Below, one piece after another: positions 16,444-26,267 of a stretch of DNA of 64,000 nt. Both the position numbers and the translations under genes were made by a program. The notes beneath the pieces are model-generated. The model saw nothing but the letters and a program-made list of their open reading frames with translations. It did no database searches and was not told the origin of the DNA. Each line of letters begins with the position of its first letter. The first letter of the stretch is position 1. The DNA comes from Streptacidiphilus jeojiense (GTDB lineage: Bacteria > Actinomycetota > Actinomycetes > Streptomycetales > Streptomycetaceae): assembly GCF_000719095.1 (NCBI RefSeq), contig NZ_JOEH01000008.1, positions 248,001 through 312,000 on the forward strand. Direction: 5' to 3'.

Positions 16444-18149
16444 CACTGCGTCCCCTCCGCGTACCAGGTCCGGAACTCGTCATAGCTCGGCATCTCCTCC
16501 GAGTTCGCCTTCGGGTCGACCGCGACGTGGATGACGCCGGGCCGGCCGCTGGCGTAGGCACGCTTGATGGCAGGGCCGATCTCCTCGTCCGTTTCGACGT
16601 ACTCGCCGTAGCAGCCGAAGCCCTCGGCGACCTTGTCCAGCCGCGTCCTGGTGCTCCAGTGCGTGCCGGTCTCCAGCGACCCCTGGCCGAAGGTGCGCTT
16701 GTAGACGCCCACCTCCAGGCCCCAGGCGTAGTCGACGGCCACCACGCACACCAGCGGCAGGTTCAGCCGCGCGGCCGTCTCCAGTTCGGCGATGTGGAAC
16801 TGGAACGAGGAGTCCCCGGTGATGAGCATCAGCGGACGTCTGCGGCCCTCGGCCACCGAGGCACCGATGGCGTACGGCAGCCCGGTGCCCAGGTGGCCGA
16901 AGTTCTGGTTCCACATCACGTCATGGGGCTTGGCCTGGGAGTAGGTCCAGCCGAAGATCGTGGTGGCACCGCCGTCGCGCACCATGATGCCCTCCCTGGG
17001 GAAGACCTTGGTCGCCTCGACGATCAGGCGTGCGGGATGTACCGGCGACATCCCGGAGGGAGCCGTCTCCGCCAGTTCCGCCAGCTGGGCCGCATCCTGC
17101 TGGATCCAGCCGTCGAGGCCGGGAGCGGGGCTGCGCGGCGTGTCCTTGAGCGCCTCGACCAGCTGCGGGACGACCGCGCGCAGGTCGCCCACCAGCGGGA
17201 CGTCGACCGCGCGGTTGACACCGATGGCCTGCGGGTCCTGCTCGACCAGGATCCACCTGCGGTCGGCCTCGTTCGCCACCCAGTGCCGGCCCTTGCCGTA
17301 GTGGACCGGCTCACCGAGCTCGGTGCCGATGGCCAGGCACAGGTCGGACGTCACCACCGCGTCGATGGCCGCCGCCGAGAAACCGTAGGGGAAGGTACGG
17401 TCCTCCAGCCCCTCGATGTACGAGGTGCCGCCCGAGGTCTGGATGACCGGACAGGCCATCAGATCGGCCAATGCCTTGACCGACGCACCGGCCCGGGTGG
17501 TGTGCACGCCGTGGCCGACCAGCAGGATCGGCCGCTCGGCCGCGCCGATGTAGCGCACCGCCTCGGCGATCCGGTCCGGTCCTGCGGTCTGGTCCACCAG
17601 GCGGTAGGACCGGGGCGGCAGCGCCGGAGGTACCTCCAGCTCCTGCTGGATCACCTGGGAGGGGTACTCGATGTAGACCGGGCCCGGTGTTCCGGACAGG
17701 GCCTTGCGCAGGCCCTCACGGATGATCTCGTCGGTCTGGTCCGCGTACTCGATGCTGGCGCAGTACTTGACCGAGGGCTCGAACAGGGCGGCCTGGCTGA
17801 CGAACTGGATGCGGCCGCGGCGGACCCGCTGTTCGGTGATGCGGGCGCGCTGGCCGCCGAGGAAGACCACCGGCGAGTTCTCGACCTTGGCGCACATCAT
17901 GGCGCCGGCCAGGTTGGCGACGCCCGGGCCCAGCGTGCCGATGCACACCGCGGGCCTGCCGGTCATCCGCGACACCGCTTCGGCCATGAAGCCGGCGGAC
18001 TCCTCGTGGTGCGGGGCGATCACGTTCCAGCCGCGCTCCTCGGCGAGGTGGAACATGTGGACGAAGTTCGGATCGGGAATCCCGAAGAGGGTGTTGATGC
18101 CCTCTGCTTCGAACAAGTCCAGAATGCGTTCAAAGACCTTGACCGGCAT
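16443..18149 (-). CDS. Thiamine pyrophosphate-dependent enzyme (acetolactate synthase/oxalyl-CoA decarboxylase superfamily)
   Basis: A 568-residue TPP enzyme with three domains: PYR (residues ~1-170; cofactor-activating Glu49 in HHEESAGFMAE), central Rossmann-like (~190-330) and PP domain (~370-560). The Mg/TPP motif is GDSSFQF followed 24 residues later by VDYAWG, where many relatives have NN; the metal ligand set is thus D...D rather than D...N. Could be a decarboxylase, a carboligase or a 2-hydroxyacyl-CoA-lyase-like enzyme. Neighbours are an aldehyde dehydrogenase and SDRs. Reaction not assignable. Confidence 0.92.
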   Translation of the reverse strand: MPVKVFERILDLFEAEGINTLFGIPDPNFVHMFHLAEERGWNVIAPHHEESAGFMAEAVSRMTGRPAVCIGTLGPGVANLAGAMMCAKVENSPVVFLGGQRARITEQRVRRGRIQFVSQAALFEPSVKYCASIEYADQTDEIIREGLRKALSGTPGPVYIEYPSQVIQQELEVPPALPPRSYRLVDQTAGPDRIAEAVRYIGAAERPILLVGHGVHTTRAGASVKALADLMACPVIQTSGGTSYIEGLEDRTFPYGFSAAAIDAVVTSDLCLAIGTELGEPVHYGKGRHWVANEADRRWILVEQDPQAIGVNRAVDVPLVGDLRAVVPQLVEALKDTPRSPAPGLDGWIQQDAAQLAELAETAPSGMSPVHPARLIVEATKVFPREGIMVRDGGATTIFGWTYSQAKPHDVMWNQNFGHLGTGLPYAIGASVAEGRRRPLMLITGDSSFQFHIAELETAARLNLPLVCVVAVDYAWGLEVGVYKRTFGQGSLETGTHWSTRTRLDKVAEGFGCYGEYVETDEEIGPAIKRAYASGRPGVIHVAVDPKANSEEMPSYDEFRTWYAEGTQ

Positions 18150-18150
18150 G

Positions 18151-19060
18151 CTAGTTGCCGCCCTTCATTGCGATCGCGAAGCTGTTGCCGATGTGGTCGA
18201 CGAAGCCCGAGGGGACGACCGGCAGGATCCAGGGGTCGGCGGTGTCACGGATGGCGGCGATCTGCTCAGCGACCTGGTCGATCGTCCAGGACGGCTGGTA
18301 CACCCCGGCCGTCTCGGCCACGAAGGCCCTGGCCACCCGGCCGGCCATGGTCACCAGCAGTTCCCCGCTGATCGAGCAGGACTCGTGGGCCAGCCAGCCC
18401 ACGGCCGGTGCCGTCAGTTCCGGGCCCATCGGCGGGTACGCCGAGGTGTCGATCCCCTCGGCCAGCCTGGTCAGCGCACCGGGGGCGATGACGTTGCTCC
18501 TCACCCCGTGCTCCGCCCCCTCCAGCGCGACCACATGGGACAGACCGATCACGCCCGCCTTGGCGGCGCTGTACCCGGCGACCTCGTGGTTGCCGTACAG
18601 TCCGCCGATCGACGAGGTCAGCACCACCCGGCCGTAACCCGCCTCGCACATCACCGGAAACGCCGGCCGGACCACGTGGAAGGCGCCCCGCAGATGGACG
18701 TCCAGGACCGCGTCGAAGTCCTCGTACGACATCTGTGCCAGCGGCGCCCGCCGGACGTTTCCGGCGTTGTGGATCAGGATGTCGATCCGGCCGTAGTTGT
18801 CGAGCGCCGACTGGACGATCGCCTGCCCGCCCTCGGCCGTCGCCACGGACTCGGTGCAGGCGACCGCTTCGCCCCCGGCTGCCTTGATCTCCCGGACCAC
18901 CTCCTCGGCGGGACCGCTGTCGGCGCCCTTGCCGCTCAGGTCGAAGCCCGGGTCGTCGACGACGACCCGGGCCCCCTTGGAGGCGAGCAGCAGGGCGTAG
19001 GCGCGTCCCAGCCCCCGGCCGGCTCCGGTGACCACGGCCACCCGGTCGTCGAATCCCAGC

Positions 19061-19068
<8 letters not shown>
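18151..19068 (-). CDS. SDR of the MFE-2/17-beta-HSD4-like type
   Basis: A 305-residue SDR. TGAGRGLGRAYALLLASKGARVVVDD with the following GFDLSGKG loop is the signature seen in the dehydrogenase domain of peroxisomal multifunctional enzyme 2 and related bacterial 3-hydroxyacyl-CoA dehydrogenases. NAG, TSSIGG and YSAAKAG complete the active site. It would suit oxidation of a 3-hydroxyacyl-CoA. It overlaps the upstream monooxygenase by 8 bp and precedes the TPP enzyme by 1 bp. Confidence 0.92.
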
Positions 19069-20899
<1,831 letters not shown>

Positions 20900-20928
20900 G
20901 CGGATTCCTCGGCTTGGGCTGTCGGTCC

Positions 20929-20977
20929 GTCAGGTGTCAGGTGTCAGGTGTCAGGTGTCAGGTGCCAGGCGTCAGGT
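20929..20977. repeat. Tandem heptamer repeat (GTCAGGT)n
   Basis: Five perfect head-to-tail copies of GTCAGGT (20929-20963), one degenerate copy (GCCAGGC) and a further perfect copy (20971-20977). It lies between the Rieske oxygenase and BVMO genes and overlaps the last codons of the former. Looks like a slipped-strand microsatellite. Confidence 0.9.
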
Positions 20978-22327
20978 GAGGTCGCGCGGTGCGCCGGTGC
21001 CCATGTACCTGGCCAGGTTGTGGTGCAGGTTCACGATGCTGCGCTCGCGGTAGGGGTTGGGTTTGGGGCCGGTGAAGCCGCGCGCCTTCATGCCCTTCTG
21101 GACCGCGGCCATGTTGGCGAAGTCCTGTGGCAGCACGGTGCGCCAGGCCGGGTCGCCCACCGGGGTGAACTCCCACTCCGTCTGCGGCTCCTGGCCCTCC
21201 GGGTACAGCTCGTAGACGGCTGCCTCGAAGATGCACTTGTTCGGGTCGTAGCCGTAGGGTCGGGCGCCGTAGCAGAGCATGTTGTTCAGGGCGTGGCCGA
21301 TCTGGAAGTTGGGGAAGATCTGCCAGGCCGTACCGCTCACTCCGATGTCCTCGGGGGCGACGGTGGGCCAGACCACGCCGCGCGCCGCGTCGTCGCGGCG
21401 GGCCGAGTCCAGCCAGTGCCGCAGCACCTGGTCGGCCGGCGTTCCCTCGGGCAGTTCGTCGACCAGCCGGTTGGCCGCGTCCACCAGTGTCCGGGTGGTG
21501 TTGGTGTTGGCGTTCTCCCAGGTGAAGTTCTGCAGGTCGGCCGTGGACACCCGGGGGTCGCCGCCGGTGCCCAGGCGCAGCTTGGCCTGGTTCTCGTCCA
21601 GGCCCTTGGGGGCGTCGTAGCCGATGTTGCTGTGCTTGCCCTGGGCCCGGGACCAGCCGAGGAAGCTGCCGTAGGTCATGAACTCCGGGTGGGTCTGCTG
21701 GACGTGGTAGGTCTCCATGAAGGCCTCCAGGGCGGTCTTCCAGTTGCAGTCGAAGACCAGCCAGCGGCGCCAGCGGTAGCGCATGTTCTGCAGTTGGAAC
21801 GGGTCGAGCAGGGTGGCCGCGGGTTCGAGGTAGTCGCGCAGTGGCTCGCACTCCGGGTCCAGGTTGATCCAGATCCATCCGCCCCAGGTGTCCAGCCTGA
21901 CCTCGGCCAGCCGGGTGTTCTGCTCGGTCAGCCCGCACGGCCAGTCCTCCCCCAGGGCCACCCGGGTGCACTCGCCCTCCAGGTTGTACCGCCACCCGTG
22001 GAACCCGCAGACGAACATCCTGCGGCGGCCGCGGGCGTCCCTGGCGCCCGGCGGGGTGTCGACCAGCGGACGCCCCCGGTGCGAGCAGACGTTGTAGTAG
22101 GCGCGGATAGTGTCCGCCGAGGTGCGCACGACGATGATCGAGTCGTCGAGGATGTCGTAGCTGAGGTAGTCGCCCACCCTGGGGAGTTCCTCGACCCGGC
22201 CGACCTGTTGCCAGACTTTGCCCCACAACTTGTCACGCTCGGCCCGGGCGTACTCCTCGGAGATGTAGGCCTCGACGCCGATGGTGAGGGGCTCCGACAG
22301 CGGTTCTGTAGGTTCCTGAGTGCTCAT
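20972..22327 (-). CDS. Rieske ring-hydroxylating oxygenase alpha subunit
   Basis: A 451-residue oxygenase with an intact Rieske domain: C81-x-H83 (NVCSHRGRPL) and C107-x2-H110 (FVCGFHGW). The catalytic domain has NWKTALEAFMETYHVQQTH with the two iron-binding histidines. Length is normal for the family. No beta subunit gene is adjacent, so it may be homomeric, like KshA-type oxygenases. The starting ATG 22327 has a GGAGAA ribosome-binding site. In the operon it precedes the BVMO; sequential hydroxylation and Baeyer-Villiger oxidation is a reasonable but unproven route. Confidence 0.95.
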   Translation of the reverse strand: MSTQEPTEPLSEPLTIGVEAYISEEYARAERDKLWGKVWQQVGRVEELPRVGDYLSYDILDDSIIVVRTSADTIRAYYNVCSHRGRPLVDTPPGARDARGRRRMFVCGFHGWRYNLEGECTRVALGEDWPCGLTEQNTRLAEVRLDTWGGWIWINLDPECEPLRDYLEPAATLLDPFQLQNMRYRWRRWLVFDCNWKTALEAFMETYHVQQTHPEFMTYGSFLGWSRAQGKHSNIGYDAPKGLDENQAKLRLGTGGDPRVSTADLQNFTWENANTNTTRTLVDAANRLVDELPEGTPADQVLRHWLDSARRDDAARGVVWPTVAPEDIGVSGTAWQIFPNFQIGHALNNMLCYGARPYGYDPNKCIFEAAVYELYPEGQEPQTEWEFTPVGDPAWRTVLPQDFANMAAVQKGMKARGFTGPKPNPYRERSIVNLHHNLARYMGTGAPRDLT

Positions 22328-22347
22328 CACATTCTCCAACTCGCGCG

Positions 22348-23193
22348 TCAGCGCGTTATGGCGGCGCGGAACGACTCGTCCTTGAGGAACAGGGAGGTGT
22401 TGTCGGCGGCCAGGTGGGTCCATTTGAGGTTGAGACCGCCGTCGACCAGCAGGGTCTGCCCGGTGATGTAGCTCGACAGCTCGGACAGCAGGAAGAGCAC
22501 TGCTCCCGCCTGCTCCTCGGGGCGGCCCCGTCGCCCCATGGCGATGGCGCGGCGGTCGCGTTCGGCGTCCTGGTCGACGTAGGTGGCCGAGGCCGGGGTC
22601 TCGGTCACGCCCGGCGCGACGGCGTTCACCCGGATGCCGTCGCCGGCCAGTTCGACGGCCATGGTGCGGGTCGCCGCCACCAGCGCCGCCTTCGCCGTGC
22701 CGTAACCGATGTGCAGCGGCGCCGAGTTCATGCCGCTGATGGAGGAGATGGAGACGATCGACCCCGGACGGCGCTGCGACTTGAGCTGCGCGGCGACCGC
22801 CTGGCTCATGAAGAACATCGTCTCCAGGTTCTGGGTGAACAGCTCCCGCCAGTCCGCCCGGGTCACCCGGGTGGTGGGCATCCAGGTCGAGGGGGCGGCC
22901 CCGCCGGCCACGTTGACCAGCCCGTACAGGTCTCCCTCGGTCCGTGCGACCTGCTCCATCACGGTCGCGATGCCCTCGTCGGTGGAGGCGTCGGCGGCGA
23001 CCGGCACGACCGGCAGGCCCTGCGCGGCCAGCGGTGCGACGTGCGTCTCCAGGTTCTCCTTGGAGCGGCTCACCCCGATCACGGTCGCCCCGGCGCGGGC
23101 GGCCATGGCGGCCACGGTGGTGCCGATGCCACCGCCGCCCGCACCCGACACGATGACGATGCGTCCGTCCAGACTGAGCAGGTCGTTGCTCAT
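22348..23193 (-). CDS. Short-chain dehydrogenase
   Basis: A 281-residue SDR. The cofactor loop is SGAGGGGIG, one residue longer than usual in its glycine run; then NVAGG, SISSISG (catalytic Ser) and YGTAKAA (Tyr/Lys). The C-terminus has the usual GQTLLVDGGLN plus a 27-residue tail. It lies between the beta-propeller and Rieske genes in the same operon. Likely oxidises an alcohol or diol made by the oxygenases. Confidence 0.92.
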   Translation of the reverse strand: MSNDLLSLDGRIVIVSGAGGGGIGTTVAAMAARAGATVIGVSRSKENLETHVAPLAAQGLPVVPVAADASTDEGIATVMEQVARTEGDLYGLVNVAGGAAPSTWMPTTRVTRADWRELFTQNLETMFFMSQAVAAQLKSQRRPGSIVSISSISGMNSAPLHIGYGTAKAALVAATRTMAVELAGDGIRVNAVAPGVTETPASATYVDQDAERDRRAIAMGRRGRPEEQAGAVLFLLSELSSYITGQTLLVDGGLNLKWTHLAADNTSLFLKDESFRAAITR

Positions 23194-23202
23194 GACGATG
23201 CC

Positions 23203-24819
23203 TCAACTCTCCTGAAGCCGCAGCGCCATGACGCTGCCTTCGGCATCTGCGGAGAGGTAGAGGGTGCCGTCGGGGCCGGCGGCGATGCCGGAGAAGGGTC
23301 CCTGCGGTCCGGAGAACGGCGGCAGTCCGCGCAGTGGTTTGGGGGTCACCCCGGGCGGGGCGCCCACCGGAAGCTCTCGGGCGATGGTCTGCCGGGTCCT
23401 GGTCGCCAGATCGACACCGACCAGCGTCTTGGTGCCGGCGTCGACGATGTACAGCATTCCGTCCCGGACCAGGATCCCGTGGGGCTTCTCCAGGCCGTCC
23501 ACCACCGTGTCGACCCCGGAGGCCCCGGAGCCGGCGACCGCGACGATCCTCCCGCCGCCCGCCTCCGAGACCAGGCAGGCGCCGTCGGGGGCGAAGGCCA
23601 CCCCCAGCGGCTGGTTGAGACCGGTGGCCAGCACCTCGACCCGGCCGGAGCCGACGGACAGCACCCGTCCGGTGCCGAACTCCGCCGCCACCACGGCCCC
23701 GCCCGGGGCGACCGCCACGCCGTAGAGCTGGTCCAGGCCGTCGGCCAGTACCTCGCTCTCGTTGCTCGCCGGCCGGTAGCGGGAGACCTGTCCGCCGGAG
23801 GTGGTGACGATGAACTCGCCGCCGCCGACGGCGGTCACCCCGCGGACGAAGCCCGGGTAGCCGGGGGTGAACAGCATCCCCAGCGTCTGCAGCCCGCCCT
23901 GGCCGTCCGGGCGGAGCCGGTAGAAGTAGGTGCCGTCGGCGACGTAGAGGTTTCCGTCGTCGCCCACGGTCATGTCCAGCGGCCAGTTGAAGCCGCCCGG
24001 CAGGGTGGTCCTGGTCGCGCCCCCGCCGAGGATCTCGGTGATCTCCCCGGTGAAGTTGGAGACGAACAGCCGGCCGTCGACGAAGGTGCAGTTGTCCAGG
24101 CCGGGGGTCAGCGCCGCCAGCACGGTGCGGTCGCCGTTGCGGGGGTTGATCCGCAGCACCTGGCCGCTGGCCACCTGGGTGGAGACGATGAAGCCCTCGG
24201 CGTCGAACTTCACCGAGTCGGGGACGCCGAGGTCCCCGGCGACCCGCTCGGGCTCGCCGCCGTCCGGATGGATCCGCCAGATGTCGTTGGTCCCCATCAC
24301 CGGGTAGTAGAGCATCCCGTCGGGGCCGACCTCCATGGCGTTGGGCATCGCCATGTTCTCCAGCAGGATGCGCGGCGCGCCGCCGTTGGGGTCCAGCTCC
24401 ATCAGCCGCCCGCCGACCCGGCACTCGTTGATGAACAGCCGGTCCTGGTGCACGGTGATGCCGTTGGCGCTGGGCAGGTCGTCGCGCAGCAGCCGGGTGC
24501 GGCCGTCGGCGCCGCGCATGCTCACCCGGCCGTCCATGACCTCGGTGGCGTAGAGGTTGCCCCGCGAGTCGAAGGCCACGTCGTCGGGGGCGATGATCTC
24601 GCCGCCCTTGGCACTGATGGTCTCCAGCCTGCCGGTCACCACGTCCAGGGCGCTGATCTGACTGCCGGTCACCTGCGCGACGTAGATGCGCCCGTCGGGG
24701 CCGGTGCGCAGACCGTTGGCACCGAACAGCCGGCTGGGCGGGGTGAGCCGTTCCAGGCTCCATCCGTCGGCGAGGGTGATCGAGGTGCCACTGATGTATC
24801 GCGCGCCCTGCATCAACAT
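23203..24819 (-). CDS. SMP-30/NHL-type beta-propeller protein
   Basis: A 538-residue protein made of repeated beta-propeller blades (patterns like DGRIYVAQVTGSQISALD, DGNLYVADGTYFYRL, DGTLYLSADAEGSVMAL). Enough blades are present for two propellers or one large one. The SMP-30/gluconolactonase-type fold suggests lactone hydrolysis or ligand binding; lactonase activity would fit the BVMO in the same operon. No signal peptide. I chose ATG 24819 because the annotated operator pair (24826-24861) lies just upstream and a GAGG ribosome-binding site is present; ATG 24867 would read through the operator. First gene of a ten-gene operon. Confidence 0.85.
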   Translation of the reverse strand: MLMQGARYISGTSITLADGWSLERLTPPSRLFGANGLRTGPDGRIYVAQVTGSQISALDVVTGRLETISAKGGEIIAPDDVAFDSRGNLYATEVMDGRVSMRGADGRTRLLRDDLPSANGITVHQDRLFINECRVGGRLMELDPNGGAPRILLENMAMPNAMEVGPDGMLYYPVMGTNDIWRIHPDGGEPERVAGDLGVPDSVKFDAEGFIVSTQVASGQVLRINPRNGDRTVLAALTPGLDNCTFVDGRLFVSNFTGEITEILGGGATRTTLPGGFNWPLDMTVGDDGNLYVADGTYFYRLRPDGQGGLQTLGMLFTPGYPGFVRGVTAVGGGEFIVTTSGGQVSRYRPASNESEVLADGLDQLYGVAVAPGGAVVAAEFGTGRVLSVGSGRVEVLATGLNQPLGVAFAPDGACLVSEAGGGRIVAVAGSGASGVDTVVDGLEKPHGILVRDGMLYIVDAGTKTLVGVDLATRTRQTIARELPVGAPPGVTPKPLRGLPPFSGPQGPFSGIAAGPDGTLYLSADAEGSVMALRLQES

Positions 24820-24825
24820 GCCTCG

Positions 24826-24861
24826 GAGAATAATGTTCTGATCATTCAGAACACAATACTC
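24826..24861. promoter_or_regulatory. Tandem GAGAA-N5-TTCTC-type operators
   Basis: GAGAATAATGTTCTG (24826-24840) matches 9 of 10 arm positions of the window-wide palindrome; CAGAACACAATACTC (24847-24861) matches 8 of 10. Centres are 21 bp apart, two helical turns. The pair lies just upstream of the beta-propeller start, at the head of the 24819-13011 operon. Confidence 0.75.
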
Positions 24862-24895
24862 ATGCACGAAAACCTGATTCTCGCAGGGTTTACTT

Positions 24896-24951
24896 GTCAG
24901 GGTCAGCCTGACGCGCTACTTTCAAGGCCCGGGCGTCAGGGTGAGCCTGAC
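24896..24951. promoter_or_regulatory. Two GTCAGG-N5-CCTGAC palindromes
   Basis: GTCAGG-gtcag-CCTGAC (24896-24912) and GTCAGG-gtgag-CCTGAC (24935-24951; extended arms GCGTCAGG/CCTGACGC). Centres are 39 bp apart. They are upstream of the ClpX-zinc-finger/HTH gene at 24977 and may be its own binding sites. Confidence 0.7.
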
Positions 24952-24976
24952 GCACCTTCACGGATGGAGGCGGCCC

Positions 24977-25360
24977 ATGTCGGCCAAGCTCTTCGGCGAT
25001 CGGATGATCCACTGTTCCTTCTGCGCGAAGCCGGAGGCCGAGGTCAGCAAGGTGATCGCCGGCCCCGGTGTCTACATCTGCAACGAGTGCGTGCGCCTGT
25101 GCGACGACCTGCTGGCCCAGCCCGCCAAAGAGCCGGCCGAGCCCAGCGATCAGCCCGAGATTCCGATCGCCGACAGCATGACGGTCGAGGAGATCCTCGG
25201 CCTGCTCCCCCGGATCGCATCCGTCAGCGGCCAGGTCGACGCGAGTCTGCAGACCTGGGTCGACCGCCTGCGCGCCCGTGGGGTGTCCTGGACGAAGATC
25301 GGCGACGCGCTGGGGGTGGCCCGGCAGTCCGCCTGGGAGAAGTTCGCCGAGCAGGGCTGA
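24977..25360 (+). CDS. ClpX-type C4 zinc finger joined to a helix-turn-helix
   Basis: A 127-residue protein. Residues 10-45 are a ClpX-type zinc-binding domain with C13, C16, C35 and C38 (CSFC ... CNEC), but no AAA+ ATPase domain follows. Residues ~70-127 are helical with a short HTH at the C-terminus ([21 protein letters not shown]). Most likely a small transcription regulator or a ClpP/ClpX-linked adaptor. GGAGG precedes ATG 24977. Two strong palindromes lie just upstream. Confidence 0.85.
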   Translation: MSAKLFGDRMIHCSFCAKPEAEVSKVIAGPGVYICNECVRLCDDLLAQPAKEPAEPSDQPEIPIADSMTVEEILGLLPRIASVSGQVDASLQTWVDRLRARGVSWTKIGDALGVARQSAWEKFAEQG

Positions 25361-25383
25361 CGGCGTTCCTGACGCCGGGTCAG
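25357..25383. terminator. Hairpin spanning two convergent stop codons
   Basis: CTGAC-GGCGT / ACGCC-GG-GTCAG form a 10-bp stem with a 2-nt bulge and 5-nt loop. The stop codons of both convergent genes (25360 and 25380) lie inside it. Likely a bidirectional terminator. Confidence 0.6.
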
Positions 25384-26267
25384 CAGAGCGTCCCGTTGTG
25401 GATGCACTCCTCGACGAACGACAGGATCTTCAGGTGGTACGCCAGGGCCGTCAGACCGATGCTCAGGTTGTGGCCGCCCTCCGCCTGCTCCTCGACCACC
25501 ACCCGGGGGGAGGCGGTGAACAGGGCCGCGATGTCCGCCAGCGCCTCGGGGCCCGAGCGCCAGACCCGCTCGTACTCGCCGAGGGTGAAGTGCACCGGGA
25601 TCCGCACCCGGGCCGCGACGTCCGGGAACTGCTGCGCCCAGTGCTCCGCCACATAGCCCTCGTACGGCGGACCGGCGGAGATGATGCGGGAGCCGCCGAC
25701 GACCTCGTCCGGGTAGAGCCGCGCCGGCTCCCAGATCAGGTCGCGGACACCGCGACCGGACCTCCTCGGCCAGGACCGGTCCTGCTTCCAGCCCTCCATG
25801 ATCTCCACCGCGCCCTCGTGGTGCCGGGTCCCGGTGCCGGACAGCTCCACGCCCAGCAGTTCCTTGCCGCGGTCGTCGGCGGCCACCCGGGCCGCCAGCT
25901 CGCAGCCGATCGAGTGCGCCAGCACGAACACCCCGGCCCCGCGCGGACGCCCGTCCAGCAGCCGGTCCAGCGCGGCGTACACCAGGTCGACCCTGCGGGC
26001 GGGATCGCCCATCTCGTCGCCGCGCTGGTAGGAACTGCCGTAGCCGGGCCGGTCCAGGGCGATCACGGTGAACCCGAGCGCCGCGGCGGTGCGCAGCAGC
26101 GACTGCCGCGGCCGGTCCGGGTAGTCGAAGTACCGCGAGGTCACCGCGCCGCCGTGCAGGGCGAGGATCACCGCCTGCGGCTGCGCCGCCTCCAGTTGCA
26201 GGGCGGACATGGGGATGCCGTCGACGTCGACGACGCGGTGCACCGGAGCTGACCCGCTGTCGGTCAA
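25380..26267 (-). CDS. Alpha/beta hydrolase
   Basis: A protein of about 295 residues with an alpha/beta-hydrolase fold: LALHGGAVTSRYFD (oxyanion region), DRPGYGSS, nucleophile elbow AHSIGC (AHSxG variant), and a late GGHN with the catalytic His. Hydrolyses an ester, thioester or C-C bond. Start is uncertain: the TTG at 26267 overlaps the upstream stop as TTGA, with GTG 26243 and ATG 26210 as alternatives. Last gene of the 34420-25380 operon, after the DUF35-thiolase. Confidence 0.88.
   Translation of the reverse strand: MTDSGSAPVHRVVDVDGIPMSALQLEAAQPQAVILALHGGAVTSRYFDYPDRPRQSLLRTAAALGFTVIALDRPGYGSSYQRGDEMGDPARRVDLVYAALDRLLDGRPRGAGVFVLAHSIGCELAARVAADDRGKELLGVELSGTGTRHHEGAVEIMEGWKQDRSWPRRSGRGVRDLIWEPARLYPDEVVGGSRIISAGPPYEGYVAEHWAQQFPDVAARVRIPVHFTLGEYERVWRSGPEALADIAALFTASPRVVVEEQAEGGHNLSIGLTALAYHLKILSFVEECIHNGTLC

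Noticed and set aside
20929..20977. CRISPR array
   Set aside because: Head-to-tail heptamers without spacers; no cas genes.
22327..22341. GAGAATGTG on the minus strand upstream of the Rieske oxygenase, resembling a GAGAA-N5-TTCTC operator
   Set aside because: Only the left arm fits; GGAGAA is at ribosome-binding-site spacing from ATG 22327, which explains it better, and it lies within an operon.
20972..24763. Very long minus-strand open frame apparently encoding one 1263-residue protein
   Set aside because: Only its last ~451 residues read as a protein (the Rieske oxygenase); the rest is an arginine/proline-rich shadow of two genes in another frame.
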